A DNA stretch of 64,000 nucleotides. Source: Streptomyces sp. DH5. Its GTDB lineage: Bacteria > Actinomycetota > Actinomycetes > Streptomycetales > Streptomycetaceae. How positions within the stretch are numbered: position 1 is the first letter of the stretch; every line of letters starts with the position of its first letter. The notes under the pieces are model-generated. The model was not told the DNA's origin, did not search any database, and saw nothing but the letters and a program-made list of their open reading frames with translations. The stretch lies in NCBI RefSeq assembly GCF_020873915.1, contig NZ_JAHWGP010000017.1:1-64000 (forward strand), written 5' to 3'. Below are positions 40,661 to 49,164 of the stretch, one piece after another. Made by a program: the position numbers and the translations under genes.

Positions 40661-41578
40661 GTGCCATCGCCGCAGCGGGCACGCGCACAGGCATCCGCGA
40701 TCACCTCGGGAAAGGCGGGCCAGGACTCGGAGTTGTCCCCCACGGCCCAGCTCCGCACCCTGTTCGACCGGCCCCGGCTCTCCCCCGGCCAGCGGCGTAT
40801 CGCCCAGTACCTGATCGAGCACATCGCCGAGGCGGCGTTCCTGTCGATCACGGATCTCGCGGACCGGGTCGGGGTGAGTCAGCCCTCGGTGACCCGGTTC
40901 GCCTCGGTGGTCGGTTTCAGCGGCTACCCCGCGCTGCGGGAGAGGCTCCAGTCGATCACGCTCGGTACCCGGGCCGGCGGCCCCGCCGAGGAGGCGCGGG
41001 GCAACGAGCTCCAGGCGGCGGTCGACGCGGAGATCGAGAACCTGGAGAACCTGCGGCGTGACTTCGCCGACGCCGACCGGTTCATCGAGGTGGGCCGCCG
41101 GCTGTCGGCCTCGACACCGCTCACCGTGCTGGGTCTGCGCATCTCCGTCTCCCTGGCCGAGTACTTCGCCTACGCCGCCCGCCGTATCCACCCGGACGTG
41201 CGGCTGGTGACGCGGGGCGGCAGCGTGGCCTACGACGCGCTGCTGCAGTCGCGGGAAGCGGGTGGCACCTGGGTGCTGGCGTTCTCCATGCCGCGGCACG
41301 CGCAGGAGACCCTGACGGCGGTGCGGGTCGCGCGCAGCGCGGGGCTGAAGGTCGCGCTGATCACCGATCTGGCGCTCGGCCCGGTCGCGGACGAGGCCGA
41401 TGTCACCTTCGCCACGGGGACCGGTTCGCGGCTGGTCTTCGACTCCTACGCCGCTCCGGGCGTGATGTGCGCGGCGCTGCTGCAGGCCATGACCGACGCG
41501 GACCCCGAGCGGACGCAGGCGCGGCTCGACGAGTACGAGCACGTGGCCGACGAGCACCACTTCTTCCTCAGGGACTGA
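40661..41578 (+). CDS. MurR/RpiR-family transcriptional regulator with SIS domain
   Basis: 305 aa from a GTG at 40661 preceded by AAGGAGG, seven bases away; an upstream GTG at 40637 lacks this site. N-terminal HTH_6: LSPGQRRIAQYLIEHIAEAA, FLSITDLADRVGVSQPSVTR, SGYPALRERLQSI. The C-terminal SIS phosphosugar-binding domain contains GLRISVSLAEYFAYAARRI and MPRHAQETLTAVRVARSAG. RpiR proteins respond to phosphosugars and control sugar catabolism. No sugar operon is adjacent; the A/T-rich dyad at 41631 just downstream of its stop may be a binding site for another unit. Target unknown. Confidence 0.93.
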   Translation: MPSPQRARAQASAITSGKAGQDSELSPTAQLRTLFDRPRLSPGQRRIAQYLIEHIAEAAFLSITDLADRVGVSQPSVTRFASVVGFSGYPALRERLQSITLGTRAGGPAEEARGNELQAAVDAEIENLENLRRDFADADRFIEVGRRLSASTPLTVLGLRISVSLAEYFAYAARRIHPDVRLVTRGGSVAYDALLQSREAGGTWVLAFSMPRHAQETLTAVRVARSAGLKVALITDLALGPVADEADVTFATGTGSRLVFDSYAAPGVMCAALLQAMTDADPERTQARLDEYEHVADEHHFFLRD

Positions 41579-41973
41579 AACGGGCGAGTTCGGCCCGCGG
41601 CCGCGCGCGGACGCCCTGTTCCCGGCGGGCATGAATGTTTTCATACGTCTTGCCAAGCCGATGGCATATATAAATACTGCTCACGCGGACCGGCGGTCCC
41701 CGGACCGCCTTCCCGCACCCTCGTCCTCACCCGCTCCGCCCGGAAAGCCGACGGTCCGCCCATGCGCTGCCAGCACCACTCGCCGCGGACGACACCGGTC
41801 CCGACCGGGCGCCCGAGCGAACACCCGGACCCGCCGGCACCTACCCGCTCCGGCGACCAGGGTGTTCGGCCGGGCTTCCCCTGCCCGGCCGCCCGGGGCG
41901 GCCCCGGTCATCCCCTGGACCGGGGCCGCCCCACCCCGTCGTCCACCCCCGCGACACCGCACACCCGGAAGCG
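41579..41973. other. 395-bp intergenic stretch with an A/T-rich island
   Basis: The segment 41631-41690 has an unusual run of A/T bases for this genome (ATGAATGTTTTCATACG, ATATATAAATACTG). The remainder to 41973 is ordinary GC-rich spacer with no convincing gene; the frame opening at 41631 runs into unrelated downstream genes and shows no family. Ribosome binding for the 124-aa gene at 41974 is weak. Confidence 0.4.
41631..41644. promoter_or_regulatory. A/T-rich dyad downstream of the RpiR gene
   Basis: ATGAA-TGTT-TTCAT is a 5-bp inverted repeat in an otherwise GC-rich region, 52 bp past the RpiR stop. TGAA/TTCA-type dyads are seen for some RpiR regulators, but a link here is a guess. Confidence 0.3.
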
Positions 41974-42348
41974 ATGATCATGCCCCTGATGTCCACGCGC
42001 CCCGGCCCCGACTGGCCCCGCCAGGTCAAGACCCCCGGCAGCTACGACTGGGAACGCTCGGCGGCCAGGTGGCTGCGCGAGCTGGTGCCCGCGCGCTACG
42101 CGAGCTACCCCGCGTTCGTCCGGCACCCCGTTCTGCTGGGCCGGCACGCCCAGATACAGGTCGAGCACGAGATCCGGGTGGCCCGCACCGCCCTGCAGAC
42201 CGCTCGGGCGGACCTGCCGCGGGCGGGACTGCACGAAGGGGTCATCGAGCACACCATCAAGCTCTACGCCGCCGAGATCATGCAGCTCCAGCACATCGCC
42301 CGCAGCGTGCGGGCGGTGACCCGGGCCCTGGCCGACAACGGCCGCTGA
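41974..42348 (+). CDS. Conserved hypothetical protein
   Basis: 124 aa. A basic, tryptophan-containing N-terminus (GPDWPRQVKTPGSYDWERSA) precedes a long helical part (IQVEHEIRVARTALQTARAD, HEGVIEHTIKLYAAEIMQLQ, HIARSVRAVTRALAD). No family is known to me, but similar proteins occur across Streptomyces, often next to stress-response genes. Start uncertain: ATG 41974 or 41980. It precedes the phosphatase gene by 111 bp on the same strand. Confidence 0.7.
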   Translation: MIMPLMSTRPGPDWPRQVKTPGSYDWERSAARWLRELVPARYASYPAFVRHPVLLGRHAQIQVEHEIRVARTALQTARADLPRAGLHEGVIEHTIKLYAAEIMQLQHIARSVRAVTRALADNGR

Positions 42349-42459
42349 CCGCGCCGGGGCCCCGGGCCGCAAGGGACGCCGTCCGGCACTCCGGCCCGGT
42401 CCGCGACCGCGGGGAACGAGCCGGTCAACGAACCGGCAGGGGTGTGCGATGCTCATCGC

Positions 42460-44895
42460 GTGAAGAGCGAGCCCGTCGTCCCGATGGGGTCCGGTTCCGC
42501 ACCGGACCTGGTGGAACTGGCCAGGGTCGTCGCCCAGCAGCGCGCCGAACTGGACCGGCTGCGCGAGCAGGCCGCGGTCTCGGCCGTCGTCGAGCGCGCC
42601 AAGGGCGCCGTGATGGCCCTGACCGGCTGTTCCGCGGACGCCGCCGGCGAAACGCTGCTCCAGCGCGCCGAGGCCGCCCGCCGCACCCTGCTCGAGGAGT
42701 GCTGGATCACCCTCGGCGAGCTGACGCCGGTCCGCTCCGGCGCCTCGGGACCGCGCGGCGAAACCGTGGACCTCCCCGGGGCCGGCCCCGCCGCGGCACC
42801 GTCCGCGCCCGACCGCGTCGCCGACGCCCTGCGCCGCCTCGCCCGCTCCCTCGCGCACGTCGACACCCACCAGGACCTGGCCCGCTGCCTGCTGGACCAC
42901 CTCGGCCCCGAACTGGACGCGGACTCGGTCCTGGTCTACGTCCGCCGGGCCGGCGGAGGCCTCGAACTGCTCGGGCACGCCGGGATCGACGCACGGCTGG
43001 CGGACCAGTGGCGCCAGGTGCCCCCCTTCGGCGGTGTCGCCGTGCTGGACGCCCTGGAGGCCGGTGAGCCCCGCTGGCTGGAGGACTTCGCCGAGGACAG
43101 CGCGCGGTACCTGCTGATCGGCGAACCACCCGAGCGGTGGCGCTCCCGGGCCTGGCTGCCGCTGCCCGCCGGGGACGGCTCCGAGGCCTGCGTCGGCGTG
43201 CTGCGCGGCCGGCCCGGCCCCTTCTCCGCCCACGACCGGATCCACCTGCGGGGCGTCGTGCGGCTCTGCGCCGGGCGGCTGCGGACGTTCCCGTCCGTGC
43301 CTGAACCGGCGTCCGACGCGCCCTTGGACGCCGTCCAGGCGCTGTTCGCGGCGCTGCCGGTCGCGGCGATGCTGCTCACCCCGCTGCGCGGCCCCTCGGG
43401 CTGCGCCGAGGACTTCCGGGTCGACGCCGCGACGGCGCAGGCGGCCGACCTCCTGAGCGGCACCGCCGGCGACCCGGCCGGCCGGCGGCTGCTGGAGGTG
43501 TGGCCCGACCTGACGGACACGCCGGTGTGGCCGGGCTGCCTGGACACCCTGGCGAGCGGGCGTACGTACGAGAGCGAGCCGTTCGCCCACCAGGAGACGG
43601 TGGACGGAGTCGCCGAACTCTCCACCTACTCCGTCCGAGTGACACGGCTGGAGGACGCGCTGGTCGTGACCTGGGTCCGGCACGCCTCCTCCGACCGTCA
43701 GGAACAGCGGCTCGCCGTGCTGCAGCGGCTGGGCAACCTCGGCTGGGCGAACTGGAACCTGGTCACGGACGAGGCGTCCTGGTCGTCACAGGTGTTCGCG
43801 ATCCTCGACCGGGACCCGGCGGACGGTCCGGTCCCGCTCGCGGATCTGCCCCGGCTCGCGTTCTCCGACGACCGGTCCGAGCTCAGCCGGGCCGTGGGAA
43901 CGCTGATCCGCGAGGGGCAGCCGTTCGACGTCTCCTTCCGGGTGCGCGGCACGCGCGGTGTCCGTCATCTGCGCCTGGTCGCCGAGGTGGTGGCCGACGC
44001 GCACGGCACGCCCGCCGAGGTGCACGGCATCGTCCAGGACCTGACCGCACGGCGGCGGGCCGAACTCGCCCTGGTCGAGAGCGAACGGGCGATCCTCACC
44101 CAGCACGACGTCCTGCAGTCCGAGCGCACCCTGGTCGCCCGCCTGCAGAACGCCCTGCTGCCCCTGCCGGAGCGTCCGGTGAACCTCGCCGGGCTGCGCG
44201 TCGAAGTCGCCTACCTGCCCTCCCAGTCCGGCATACAGGTCGGCGGAGACTGGTTCAGCGCCATGGAACTGCCCGACGGCGACGCCCTGTTCGTCGTCGG
44301 CGACGTCGCCGGACACGGCGTGGGCGCCGTCGCCACCATGGCGCTGCTGCGGTTCACCGCGAAGGGCATGGTGATCACCGGCTCCTCGCTGACCGGTGCG
44401 CTCGCCCGGCTCAACACCCTGCTGCTGCACTCGCGGGACACCCACGGCACGGCCACCATGGTGCTGGCCCGCTACCGGCCCCGGGACCGGCGGCTGCTCT
44501 GGGCCCAGGCGGGCCACACCCCGCCCCTGCTGGCACGCGACGGCGAGGTCACCCATCTGCGCCGGCCCCCCGGCACGCTGCTCGGCGCCACCGCCGCTCC
44601 GCACTTCGAGGAGGCCGAGTGCCGCCTCGAACCGGGCGACCGGGTCCTGCTGTACACGGACGGCCTGGTGGAGCGGCCCCCGGAGATCATCGACGCGGGG
44701 CTCGAACGGCTCGCGCGGGCCGTCGCGGCCGCACCGGGCCGCAGGCCGGGGCACGGGTCCCTGGCCACGCTCCTGGAGTCGATGCTGGAGGACGAACGCC
44801 GCGACGACGTGTGCGTCCTGGACATCCGGGTGCCGAGGGCGTCCCGTGGGTCCGGCCCGGCGGGCCGGGCCGGAGGAGTCCGGCGGCACCGGTAG
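42460..44895 (+). CDS. SpoIIE-family phosphatase with ANTAR-like, GAF and PAS domains
   Basis: 811 aa. The N-terminal ~75 residues resemble an ANTAR-like helical unit (AVVERAKGAVMALTGCSADA then GETLLQRAEAARRTLLEECW). They are followed by a GAF domain (~110-300), a PAS-like region with LPVAAMLLTPLRGPSGCAED, a second PAS (LGNLGWANWNLVTDEASWSS) and a C-terminal PP2C domain: GGDWFSAMEL, VGDVAGHGVGAVA, AGHTPPLLARDGEV, YTDGLVERPPE. No HATPase, unlike the phosphatase at 12.6 kb. Start is uncertain: GTG at 42460 or 42442, neither with ideal spacing. ANTAR normally binds RNA hairpins; coupling to a phosphatase is unusual. Probable input to a partner-switching module. Confidence 0.9.
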   Translation: MKSEPVVPMGSGSAPDLVELARVVAQQRAELDRLREQAAVSAVVERAKGAVMALTGCSADAAGETLLQRAEAARRTLLEECWITLGELTPVRSGASGPRGETVDLPGAGPAAAPSAPDRVADALRRLARSLAHVDTHQDLARCLLDHLGPELDADSVLVYVRRAGGGLELLGHAGIDARLADQWRQVPPFGGVAVLDALEAGEPRWLEDFAEDSARYLLIGEPPERWRSRAWLPLPAGDGSEACVGVLRGRPGPFSAHDRIHLRGVVRLCAGRLRTFPSVPEPASDAPLDAVQALFAALPVAAMLLTPLRGPSGCAEDFRVDAATAQAADLLSGTAGDPAGRRLLEVWPDLTDTPVWPGCLDTLASGRTYESEPFAHQETVDGVAELSTYSVRVTRLEDALVVTWVRHASSDRQEQRLAVLQRLGNLGWANWNLVTDEASWSSQVFAILDRDPADGPVPLADLPRLAFSDDRSELSRAVGTLIREGQPFDVSFRVRGTRGVRHLRLVAEVVADAHGTPAEVHGIVQDLTARRRAELALVESERAILTQHDVLQSERTLVARLQNALLPLPERPVNLAGLRVEVAYLPSQSGIQVGGDWFSAMELPDGDALFVVGDVAGHGVGAVATMALLRFTAKGMVITGSSLTGALARLNTLLLHSRDTHGTATMVLARYRPRDRRLLWAQAGHTPPLLARDGEVTHLRRPPGTLLGATAAPHFEEAECRLEPGDRVLLYTDGLVERPPEIIDAGLERLARAVAAAPGRRPGHGSLATLLESMLEDERRDDVCVLDIRVPRASRGSGPAGRAGGVRRHR

Positions 44896-45003
44896 GCGCC
44901 GTGGGCGGCGTCCCGTGCGTGGTGCCGTGCGCGCCGGACGGGACCGCCGCCGGACCCGGAGTCTCCGGCACGGCCCGCCGGGGCGGCTCCCGCTCACGGT
45001 GGT

Positions 45004-45651
45004 TCAGTTCACCGCCTGGCCCGTGCGCGACTCCAGTGCCAGCCGGGTGTCGTCGCCGTAGACGCCCGTCTCGTCGCCCCGGATGCCGTACCAGAGCTGG
45101 AAGCGGGCGACGGCGGCCGAGAGGGTGACGTCGTAGCGGCCGTCGGTGGAGCCGGCCCGGTAGACGTCCGGGATGCGCAGCAGCCGTTCCTGGAGTTCGC
45201 TCACCCCGGGTCCCGAGTCCCCCTCCCGGAGGAGACCCCGGTCGGCCGGGCGGCGTGGCGCCGGGGTGGGTGGAGCGGGGGCGGACGTCGCGGGGGCGGA
45301 CGTCGCGGGTGCGGGGGCAGCGCGATCGTCCGCCGTCCGGTCCGTGACGAGGAGCGCACCGCCGAATCCGATCAGCGCGGCGGCGGCGACGGCGAGCGCC
45401 GGCCCTGCGCGGCGCGTCCCCGGGGGACGCGGGGCTGCCGTCGGCGCCGGGCCGACGGGAACGGGCGGCGGTTCCCGGGTCATGTCCTCCGTGCCGGGCG
45501 GCAGCCGCACCGCTTCGTAGCCGCCCCGCTCCCCCTCCTCGAACTCCCGGAACAGCTCCGCGAGCGCGTCGGTGCGGCGCGGGCGCAGCACGCGGATGGG
45601 TTCCAGGGGCGGTCCGTCGTGCGGCCGGCCGGGCTCCGACGGTGTCGTCAC
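45004..45651 (-). CDS. Membrane-anchored peptidoglycan-binding protein
   Basis: 215 aa from a GTG at 45651 with AAGGAG seven bases upstream. A cytoplasmic N-terminal stretch (LEPIRVLRPRRTDALAELFR) precedes one transmembrane helix (~85-102, PALAVAAAALIGFGGALLV). An Ala/Pro/Thr-rich linker (~110-140) follows, then a peptidoglycan-binding_1 domain (GDSGPGVSELQERLLRIPDV, SAAVARFQLWYGIRGDETGV). It is thus a type II membrane protein with its wall-binding domain outside. It lies 74 bp after the ATP-grasp gene on the same strand and may be cotranscribed. Confidence 0.88.
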   Translation of the reverse strand: MTTPSEPGRPHDGPPLEPIRVLRPRRTDALAELFREFEEGERGGYEAVRLPPGTEDMTREPPPVPVGPAPTAAPRPPGTRRAGPALAVAAAALIGFGGALLVTDRTADDRAAPAPATSAPATSAPAPPTPAPRRPADRGLLREGDSGPGVSELQERLLRIPDVYRAGSTDGRYDVTLSAAVARFQLWYGIRGDETGVYGDDTRLALESRTGQAVN

Positions 45652-45725
45652 GTTGCTCTCCTTCCGTGCCGTGCGGGGGACTTGAGCGCCCACGGGAGGA
45701 AGTACGCGACGAGGGGTCCGCGGGT

Positions 45726-46571
45726 TCAGCCGCCCGTCCCGGCGGTGTCGCGGAGGAAACCGCGCAGGGACGTCACCATCGCCGCCACGAACGCCTCCCG
45801 GCCCGCGTCGTCGAGGGCGTCGAGGGACAGGTAGGGGTTGAGGTCCTCCAGTTCGACCAGCAGCAGTTCGCCGCCGGGGGCGCGGCAGGCGTCGACGCGC
45901 TGGATGCCGTGGGCGAGGGTGTTCCACTCGATGAAGCCCCGGGCGAAGTCCAGGTCGTCCGCGGTGGGCCGATAGGGCTCCAACTGCCAGCGCCGGCCGG
46001 GGTCGGAGGTGCGGAGGGCGTACTGGAAGGAGTGGTCGACGTAGTAGAAGGAGACCTCGTAGGCGAAGTCGACGTGCGGCTGCACCAGGACGTCGTCGTC
46101 GGTGAGGCCGCGCACCTCGTCGGCGCGGACGACGCGCAGACCTGCCGAGTCGGCGCCGAGCCGGGGCTTGACCACGTACCGCTCCGCCGCGGGCAGCAGG
46201 TCCACGTCCTCGGGCCGGCCGACGGTGGGGATCACCGGCCGGCCGGCCGCGCTCAGGTCGAGCAGGTACTGCTTGCCGGCCATGTCGCCCCGGCCGGTGA
46301 GCGGGTTGTAGACGGGGGTGCCGTCGGCGAGGGCCCGCTCGCGGAAGTCGTCGTAGGCGTCCAGGTACCCCAGGACCGGGCCGCTGTTGCGGACCACGAC
46401 GGCGTCGAAGCCGTCCATCAGGGCGGCGGCGTCGCGCGGGTGGCACAGGGCCAGGTCCACGTGCTCGCGCAGCCGGGAGGTCAGGAAGACGTCCTCGTCG
46501 CAGTAGCGGCGCCCGCGGGCCGGGTAGGCCAGGTCGGTGACGTAGAGGACGCGGGGACGGGCGGGCGGCAT
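45726..46571 (-). CDS. ATP-grasp domain protein (glutathione-synthetase-like)
   Basis: 281 aa, ATG at 46571 behind GAGGAG; the upstream in-frame ATG is less well placed. An N-terminal Rossmann part (VLYVTDLAYPARGRRYCDED) is followed by the ATP-grasp core: NPLTGRGDMAGKQYLLDLSA, YVVKPRLGADSAG, VLVQPHVDFAYEVSFYYVDH and metal-binding VELEDLNPYLSLD. These enzymes ligate carboxylates to amines via acyl-phosphate. Substrate is unknown; no peptide precursor is nearby. It is divergent from tetR; the twin operators in the 129-bp intergenic region could control both. Confidence 0.85.
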   Translation of the reverse strand: MPPARPRVLYVTDLAYPARGRRYCDEDVFLTSRLREHVDLALCHPRDAAALMDGFDAVVVRNSGPVLGYLDAYDDFRERALADGTPVYNPLTGRGDMAGKQYLLDLSAAGRPVIPTVGRPEDVDLLPAAERYVVKPRLGADSAGLRVVRADEVRGLTDDDVLVQPHVDFAYEVSFYYVDHSFQYALRTSDPGRRWQLEPYRPTADDLDFARGFIEWNTLAHGIQRVDACRAPGGELLLVELEDLNPYLSLDALDDAGREAFVAAMVTSLRGFLRDTAGTGG

Positions 46572-46633
46572 GCTGCTCCTCGGGGACGGCGGGTGCCCGA
46601 TCATAGGCACGGCCTGCGACGCGGCGCTGCGAC

Positions 46634-46669
46634 GGTACCGAGTTCCGTGCCCGGCGGGCACCGAGTGCC
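46634..46669. promoter_or_regulatory. Twin TetR operator candidates upstream of tetR
   Basis: Two copies of an inverted repeat, GGTACCGAGTTCC at 46634-46646 and GGCACCGAGTGCC at 46657-46669, are 23 bp apart, about two helical turns. The second overlaps a likely -35. The same twin arrangement precedes the next gene at 47452-47486 (consensus GGYAC-NN-AGTKCC). Confidence 0.8.
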
Positions 46670-46688
46670 ATCGGGGATTCACCGGTGC

Positions 46689-46701
46689 TACGTTCCGTGC
46701 A
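46689..46701 (+). promoter_or_regulatory. Likely leaderless promoter of tetR
   Basis: A -10-like TACGTT (46689-46694) lies seven bases before the ATG at 46701, and no Shine-Dalgarno sequence precedes the ATG. A transcript starting at or next to the A of the start codon (leaderless) is therefore likely. A -35 would fall on GTGCCA inside the second operator. Confidence 0.5.
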
Positions 46702-47423
46702 TGAGCTCCAGCGGTGCGGCTCCCGGCCGCGGTGACCAGGCCGAGAAGCCGACGATGCGGGACGCCCTGGTGGCGGCGGCCTTCCAACTGTTCCTGGAGC
46801 GGGGCTTCGAACAGACCACGGTGGACGACATCGTGGCGCTCGCCGGGGTGGGGCGGCGGTCCTTCTTCCGTTACTTCCCCTCCAAGGAGGACGTGGTCTT
46901 CCCCGACCACGAGCGGTGCCTGGCCGACATGACGGCTTTCCTCGCCGCCGGTCCCGCCGGCGCCGATCCGGTGCGCCGGGTCTGCGACGCGGCCCGGCTG
47001 GTGCTGCTGATGTACGCCGAGAACCCGGCTTTCTCCGTGCAGCGCTACCGGCTCACCCGGCAGGTGCCGGGGCTGCGGCAGTACGAGCTGTCCGTGGTCT
47101 GGCGCTACGAGCGGGCCCTGGCGGGATATCTGCGGGCCCGGTTCGACGGACTGCGGGACGGCGTCCTGCGGGCCGACGTGATCGCGGCGGCCGTGGTCGC
47201 GGCACACAACAACGCGCTGCGCTCCTGGCTGCGTTCGGACGGCAGGGGGGACGCGGAGGCGGCGGTCGACCACGCGCTCGGGCATGTGCGGGCGTCGTTC
47301 GACGCCGAGCCGGCACCTGCCGTGACGCAGGGACCCGAGGACGTGGTGGTGATCGTCTCGAGGCGCGGGGCACCGCTGTGGCGGGTGGTGCAGGAACTGG
47401 AGTCCGCGCTCGGCCGGACCTGA
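46701..47423 (+). CDS. TetR-family transcriptional repressor
   Basis: 240 aa. The N-terminal HTH is classic: MRDALVAAAFQLFLERGFEQ, TTVDDIVALAGVGRRSFFRY, FPSKEDVVF. The C-terminal ligand-binding domain is helical (LVLLMYAENPAFSVQRYRLT, LRADVIAAAVVAAHNNALRS) and ends with an extra ~35 residues (VVVIVSRRGAPLWRVVQELE). The ATG at 46701 lacks an SD and is probably leaderless. Two operators precede it and two identical-type operators precede the next gene, so it probably represses itself and the OB-fold gene and perhaps the divergent ATP-grasp gene. Ligand unknown. Confidence 0.93.
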   Translation: MSSSGAAPGRGDQAEKPTMRDALVAAAFQLFLERGFEQTTVDDIVALAGVGRRSFFRYFPSKEDVVFPDHERCLADMTAFLAAGPAGADPVRRVCDAARLVLLMYAENPAFSVQRYRLTRQVPGLRQYELSVVWRYERALAGYLRARFDGLRDGVLRADVIAAAVVAAHNNALRSWLRSDGRGDAEAAVDHALGHVRASFDAEPAPAVTQGPEDVVVIVSRRGAPLWRVVQELESALGRT

Positions 47424-47451
47424 GCCGGGTGGCCCTTCCGCGCAATTCAAG

Positions 47452-47486
47452 GGTACGGAGTGCCTTTACGGGTGGCACTCAGTGCC
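47452..47486. promoter_or_regulatory. Twin TetR operator candidates before the OB-fold gene
   Basis: GGTACGGAGTGCC at 47452-47464 and GGCACTCAGTGCC at 47474-47486, 22 bp apart, repeat the arrangement upstream of tetR. The first lies just upstream of a TTTACG -35 (47465-47470) and the second in the spacer before a TACCCT -10 (47488-47493), an ideal position for steric repression. Confidence 0.8.
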
Positions 47487-47493
47487 ATACCCT
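47465..47493 (+). promoter_or_regulatory. Promoter of the OB-fold gene
   Basis: TTTACG (47465-47470) and TACCCT (47488-47493) are spaced by 17 bp and would start transcription about 90 bases before the GTG at 47589. The promoter is embedded between the twin operators. Confidence 0.55.
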
Positions 47494-47588
47494 GTTGCCG
47501 TGCGCGGCGGCACCGCAGACCGGGCACATGCGTGCCCGGGCGACCGCGCACGCGGGATTTCCGGCCCCAGCGCAGGGAGTTGACCAGC

Positions 47589-48005
47589 GTGTATCACCAC
47601 TCAGGAAGCGTCGCTCAGCAGGCAGCCGGCTCCGCGACGGGCGTCCTCGAAGCGCGAGGCACCGACCGCACGGAGGCCATGGTCTACCAGCGCTGCACCT
47701 GGTGCGGCACCGCCATGTACCACCGGCTGCTGTGCCCCGTGTGTCAGGGCAGCGAGCTGCGTACGGAGCACAGCGAGGGCGTCGGCACGGTCCGCCACTC
47801 CACGGTGCTGCACCGCAACACCCCCGCGGCCCGCAACATCTCCCTGATCGAGATGGCCGAGGGGTTCGTGGTGCGGGGCCGGGTGATGGGTCCGCCCATC
47901 GGCATCCACAGCGGTGACCGGGTCCGGCTGTCGACGGCCCAGGACCCGGTGCGCGGCGAGCCGGTCTTCCAGCTGGTCGACGAGCCGTTCCGGGCCTGGA
48001 CCTGA
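47589..48005 (+). CDS. Zinc-ribbon/OB-fold protein (DUF35-like)
   Basis: 138 aa, GTG at 47589 with GGGAG about nine bases upstream. An N-terminal zinc ribbon, CTWCGTAMYHRLLCPVC (two CxxC pairs), is followed by a beta-rich OB-fold (GTVRHSTVLHRN, LIEMAEGFVVRGRVMG, VRLSTAQDPVRG). This is the DUF35/OB-fold arrangement of acyl-CoA-associated proteins, which usually partner thiolases; no thiolase gene is adjacent. The twin TetR operators in its promoter indicate control by the preceding regulator. A separate catalytic partner may lie elsewhere in the genome. Confidence 0.88.
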   Translation: MYHHSGSVAQQAAGSATGVLEARGTDRTEAMVYQRCTWCGTAMYHRLLCPVCQGSELRTEHSEGVGTVRHSTVLHRNTPAARNISLIEMAEGFVVRGRVMGPPIGIHSGDRVRLSTAQDPVRGEPVFQLVDEPFRAWT

Positions 48006-48032
48006 CGGGCCGCCGGGCCCGGACGCCCGGCC

Positions 48033-48413
48033 TCAGAGGGTGATACGGAGGCCCACCGTGCCGTCGTGGCCCCGGCGCAGGCGACTGCCGAGGAGCGTCA
48101 GCCGGCCCAGGAGGCCGTACTTGCGCGCCAGCAGCCGCCGGTAGCGAGCGGTGGTGGCCGGGTCGCAGACCTCCGCGGTGGCGGGGACCTGGTCACCGGT
48201 CGGCCTGCCGCGTACGTCGCACGGTCCCACGAGGACGTCACCGCGGGCGCGGATGCGCTTCACCTTCCAGGAGTCGGCGACGGTCCACACCCCGAGCGCG
48301 TCACCGTCCCGCACCACCCACACCGGCGTGGGCACGGGCGTGCCGTTCTTGCGGTAGCTGGTGACCAGCAGGTACTTCCCGGCCCCGAGCCGGTCGAGCG
48401 ACGCTTCGTCCAT
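48033..48413 (-). CDS. PPOX-class F420- or FMN-binding enzyme
   Basis: 126 aa. Short split-barrel family signature: KYLLVTSYRKNGTPVPTPVW, ALGVWTVADSWKVKRIRARG, VLVGPCDVRGRP, then RYRRLLARKYGLLGRL. Streptomyces members with the GTPVPTPVWVV motif are annotated as PPOX class F420-dependent enzymes, reducing or oxidising small molecules. The ATG at 48413 is the only sensible start; it lies 11 bp after the methyltransferase gene and is likely cotranscribed with it. Convergent with the OB-fold gene. Confidence 0.88.
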   Translation of the reverse strand: MDEASLDRLGAGKYLLVTSYRKNGTPVPTPVWVVRDGDALGVWTVADSWKVKRIRARGDVLVGPCDVRGRPTGDQVPATAEVCDPATTARYRRLLARKYGLLGRLTLLGSRLRRGHDGTVGLRITL

Positions 48414-48423
48414 GCGGCGAAGT

Positions 48424-49164
48424 CTAGGCGTCCGGGCGGCGGGCGACGAAGACGAACTCCCGCCCCGGGCGGTCCGGGGCGTCCCCCACCCGCTCCAGCT
48501 CGTAACCGTGTGCGGCGAGGTCCGCCTCGACCTCGTCCCGCTCACGGAAACGCAGCGTCGACTCCGACGTCAGCACCGTCCCGTCCACGGCGAACACGTA
48601 GGTCGTACGGAAGGTCACCAGCGGGCCGTCGACGCCGGTCACCTGGTGCCAGGTCCCGACCGGGCCGGCGCCGGGTACGTCCGCGCTGCGATACGACCGC
48701 TCCCTGGTCCACGTCTCCCAGGCCCGCCGGGCCGGATCCCGGGTCTCGAACACCAGTCGCCCGCCGGGCCGCAGGGCCCCACGGGCGGCCGCGAGGGTGC
48801 GGTGCCAGGCGTCCGGAGCGGTGACGGCCTGGGCGACGTTCGCCGTCATGGTGGCCAGGTCGGCCTCCAGCGGGGGCAGGACTCCCGCGTCGCCCTCGAT
48901 CCAGCGGACCCGTGCGGCACCCGGCTTGTTCCGGGCCACGTCGAGGGAGGCCCCGGCGGGATCGACGCCGACCACCTCGACCCCGCGGTCGGCCAGGAGC
49001 AGGGCGAACACCCCCGTCCCGCACCCGATGTCCAGCACCCGCCGGGCTCCGAACTCCTCCGCCATGCGCAGGTACGCGTCGAGGTCTGAGCGGTCGGGGT
49101 CGAGCGGGTCGTAGAGCGCGGCGAGGCGTGGGTGGGTGAAGCTGTCGTCAGCCACGGGTGGCAT
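48424..49164 (-). CDS. Class I SAM-dependent methyltransferase
   Basis: 246 aa. Rossmann motif [21 protein letters not shown] and motif [10 protein letters not shown] are followed by [12 protein letters not shown] and [14 protein letters not shown]. The start is ATG 49164 or GTG 49155; both overlap the end of the C-S lyase gene by several bases, showing translational coupling. Substrate unknown; typical of small-molecule methyltransferases. The lyase, this gene and the PPOX gene appear to form an operon (50347 to 48033). Confidence 0.88.
   Translation of the reverse strand: MPPVADDSFTHPRLAALYDPLDPDRSDLDAYLRMAEEFGARRVLDIGCGTGVFALLLADRGVEVVGVDPAGASLDVARNKPGAARVRWIEGDAGVLPPLEADLATMTANVAQAVTAPDAWHRTLAAARGALRPGGRLVFETRDPARRAWETWTRERSYRSADVPGAGPVGTWHQVTGVDGPLVTFRTTYVFAVDGTVLTSESTLRFRERDEVEADLAAHGYELERVGDAPDRPGREFVFVARRPDA

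Noticed and set aside
41631-43067. Plus-strand frame beginning MNVFIRLAKPMAY
   Set aside because: Only the first ~20 residues look non-random; no ribosome binding site, and the rest overlaps two real genes out of frame.
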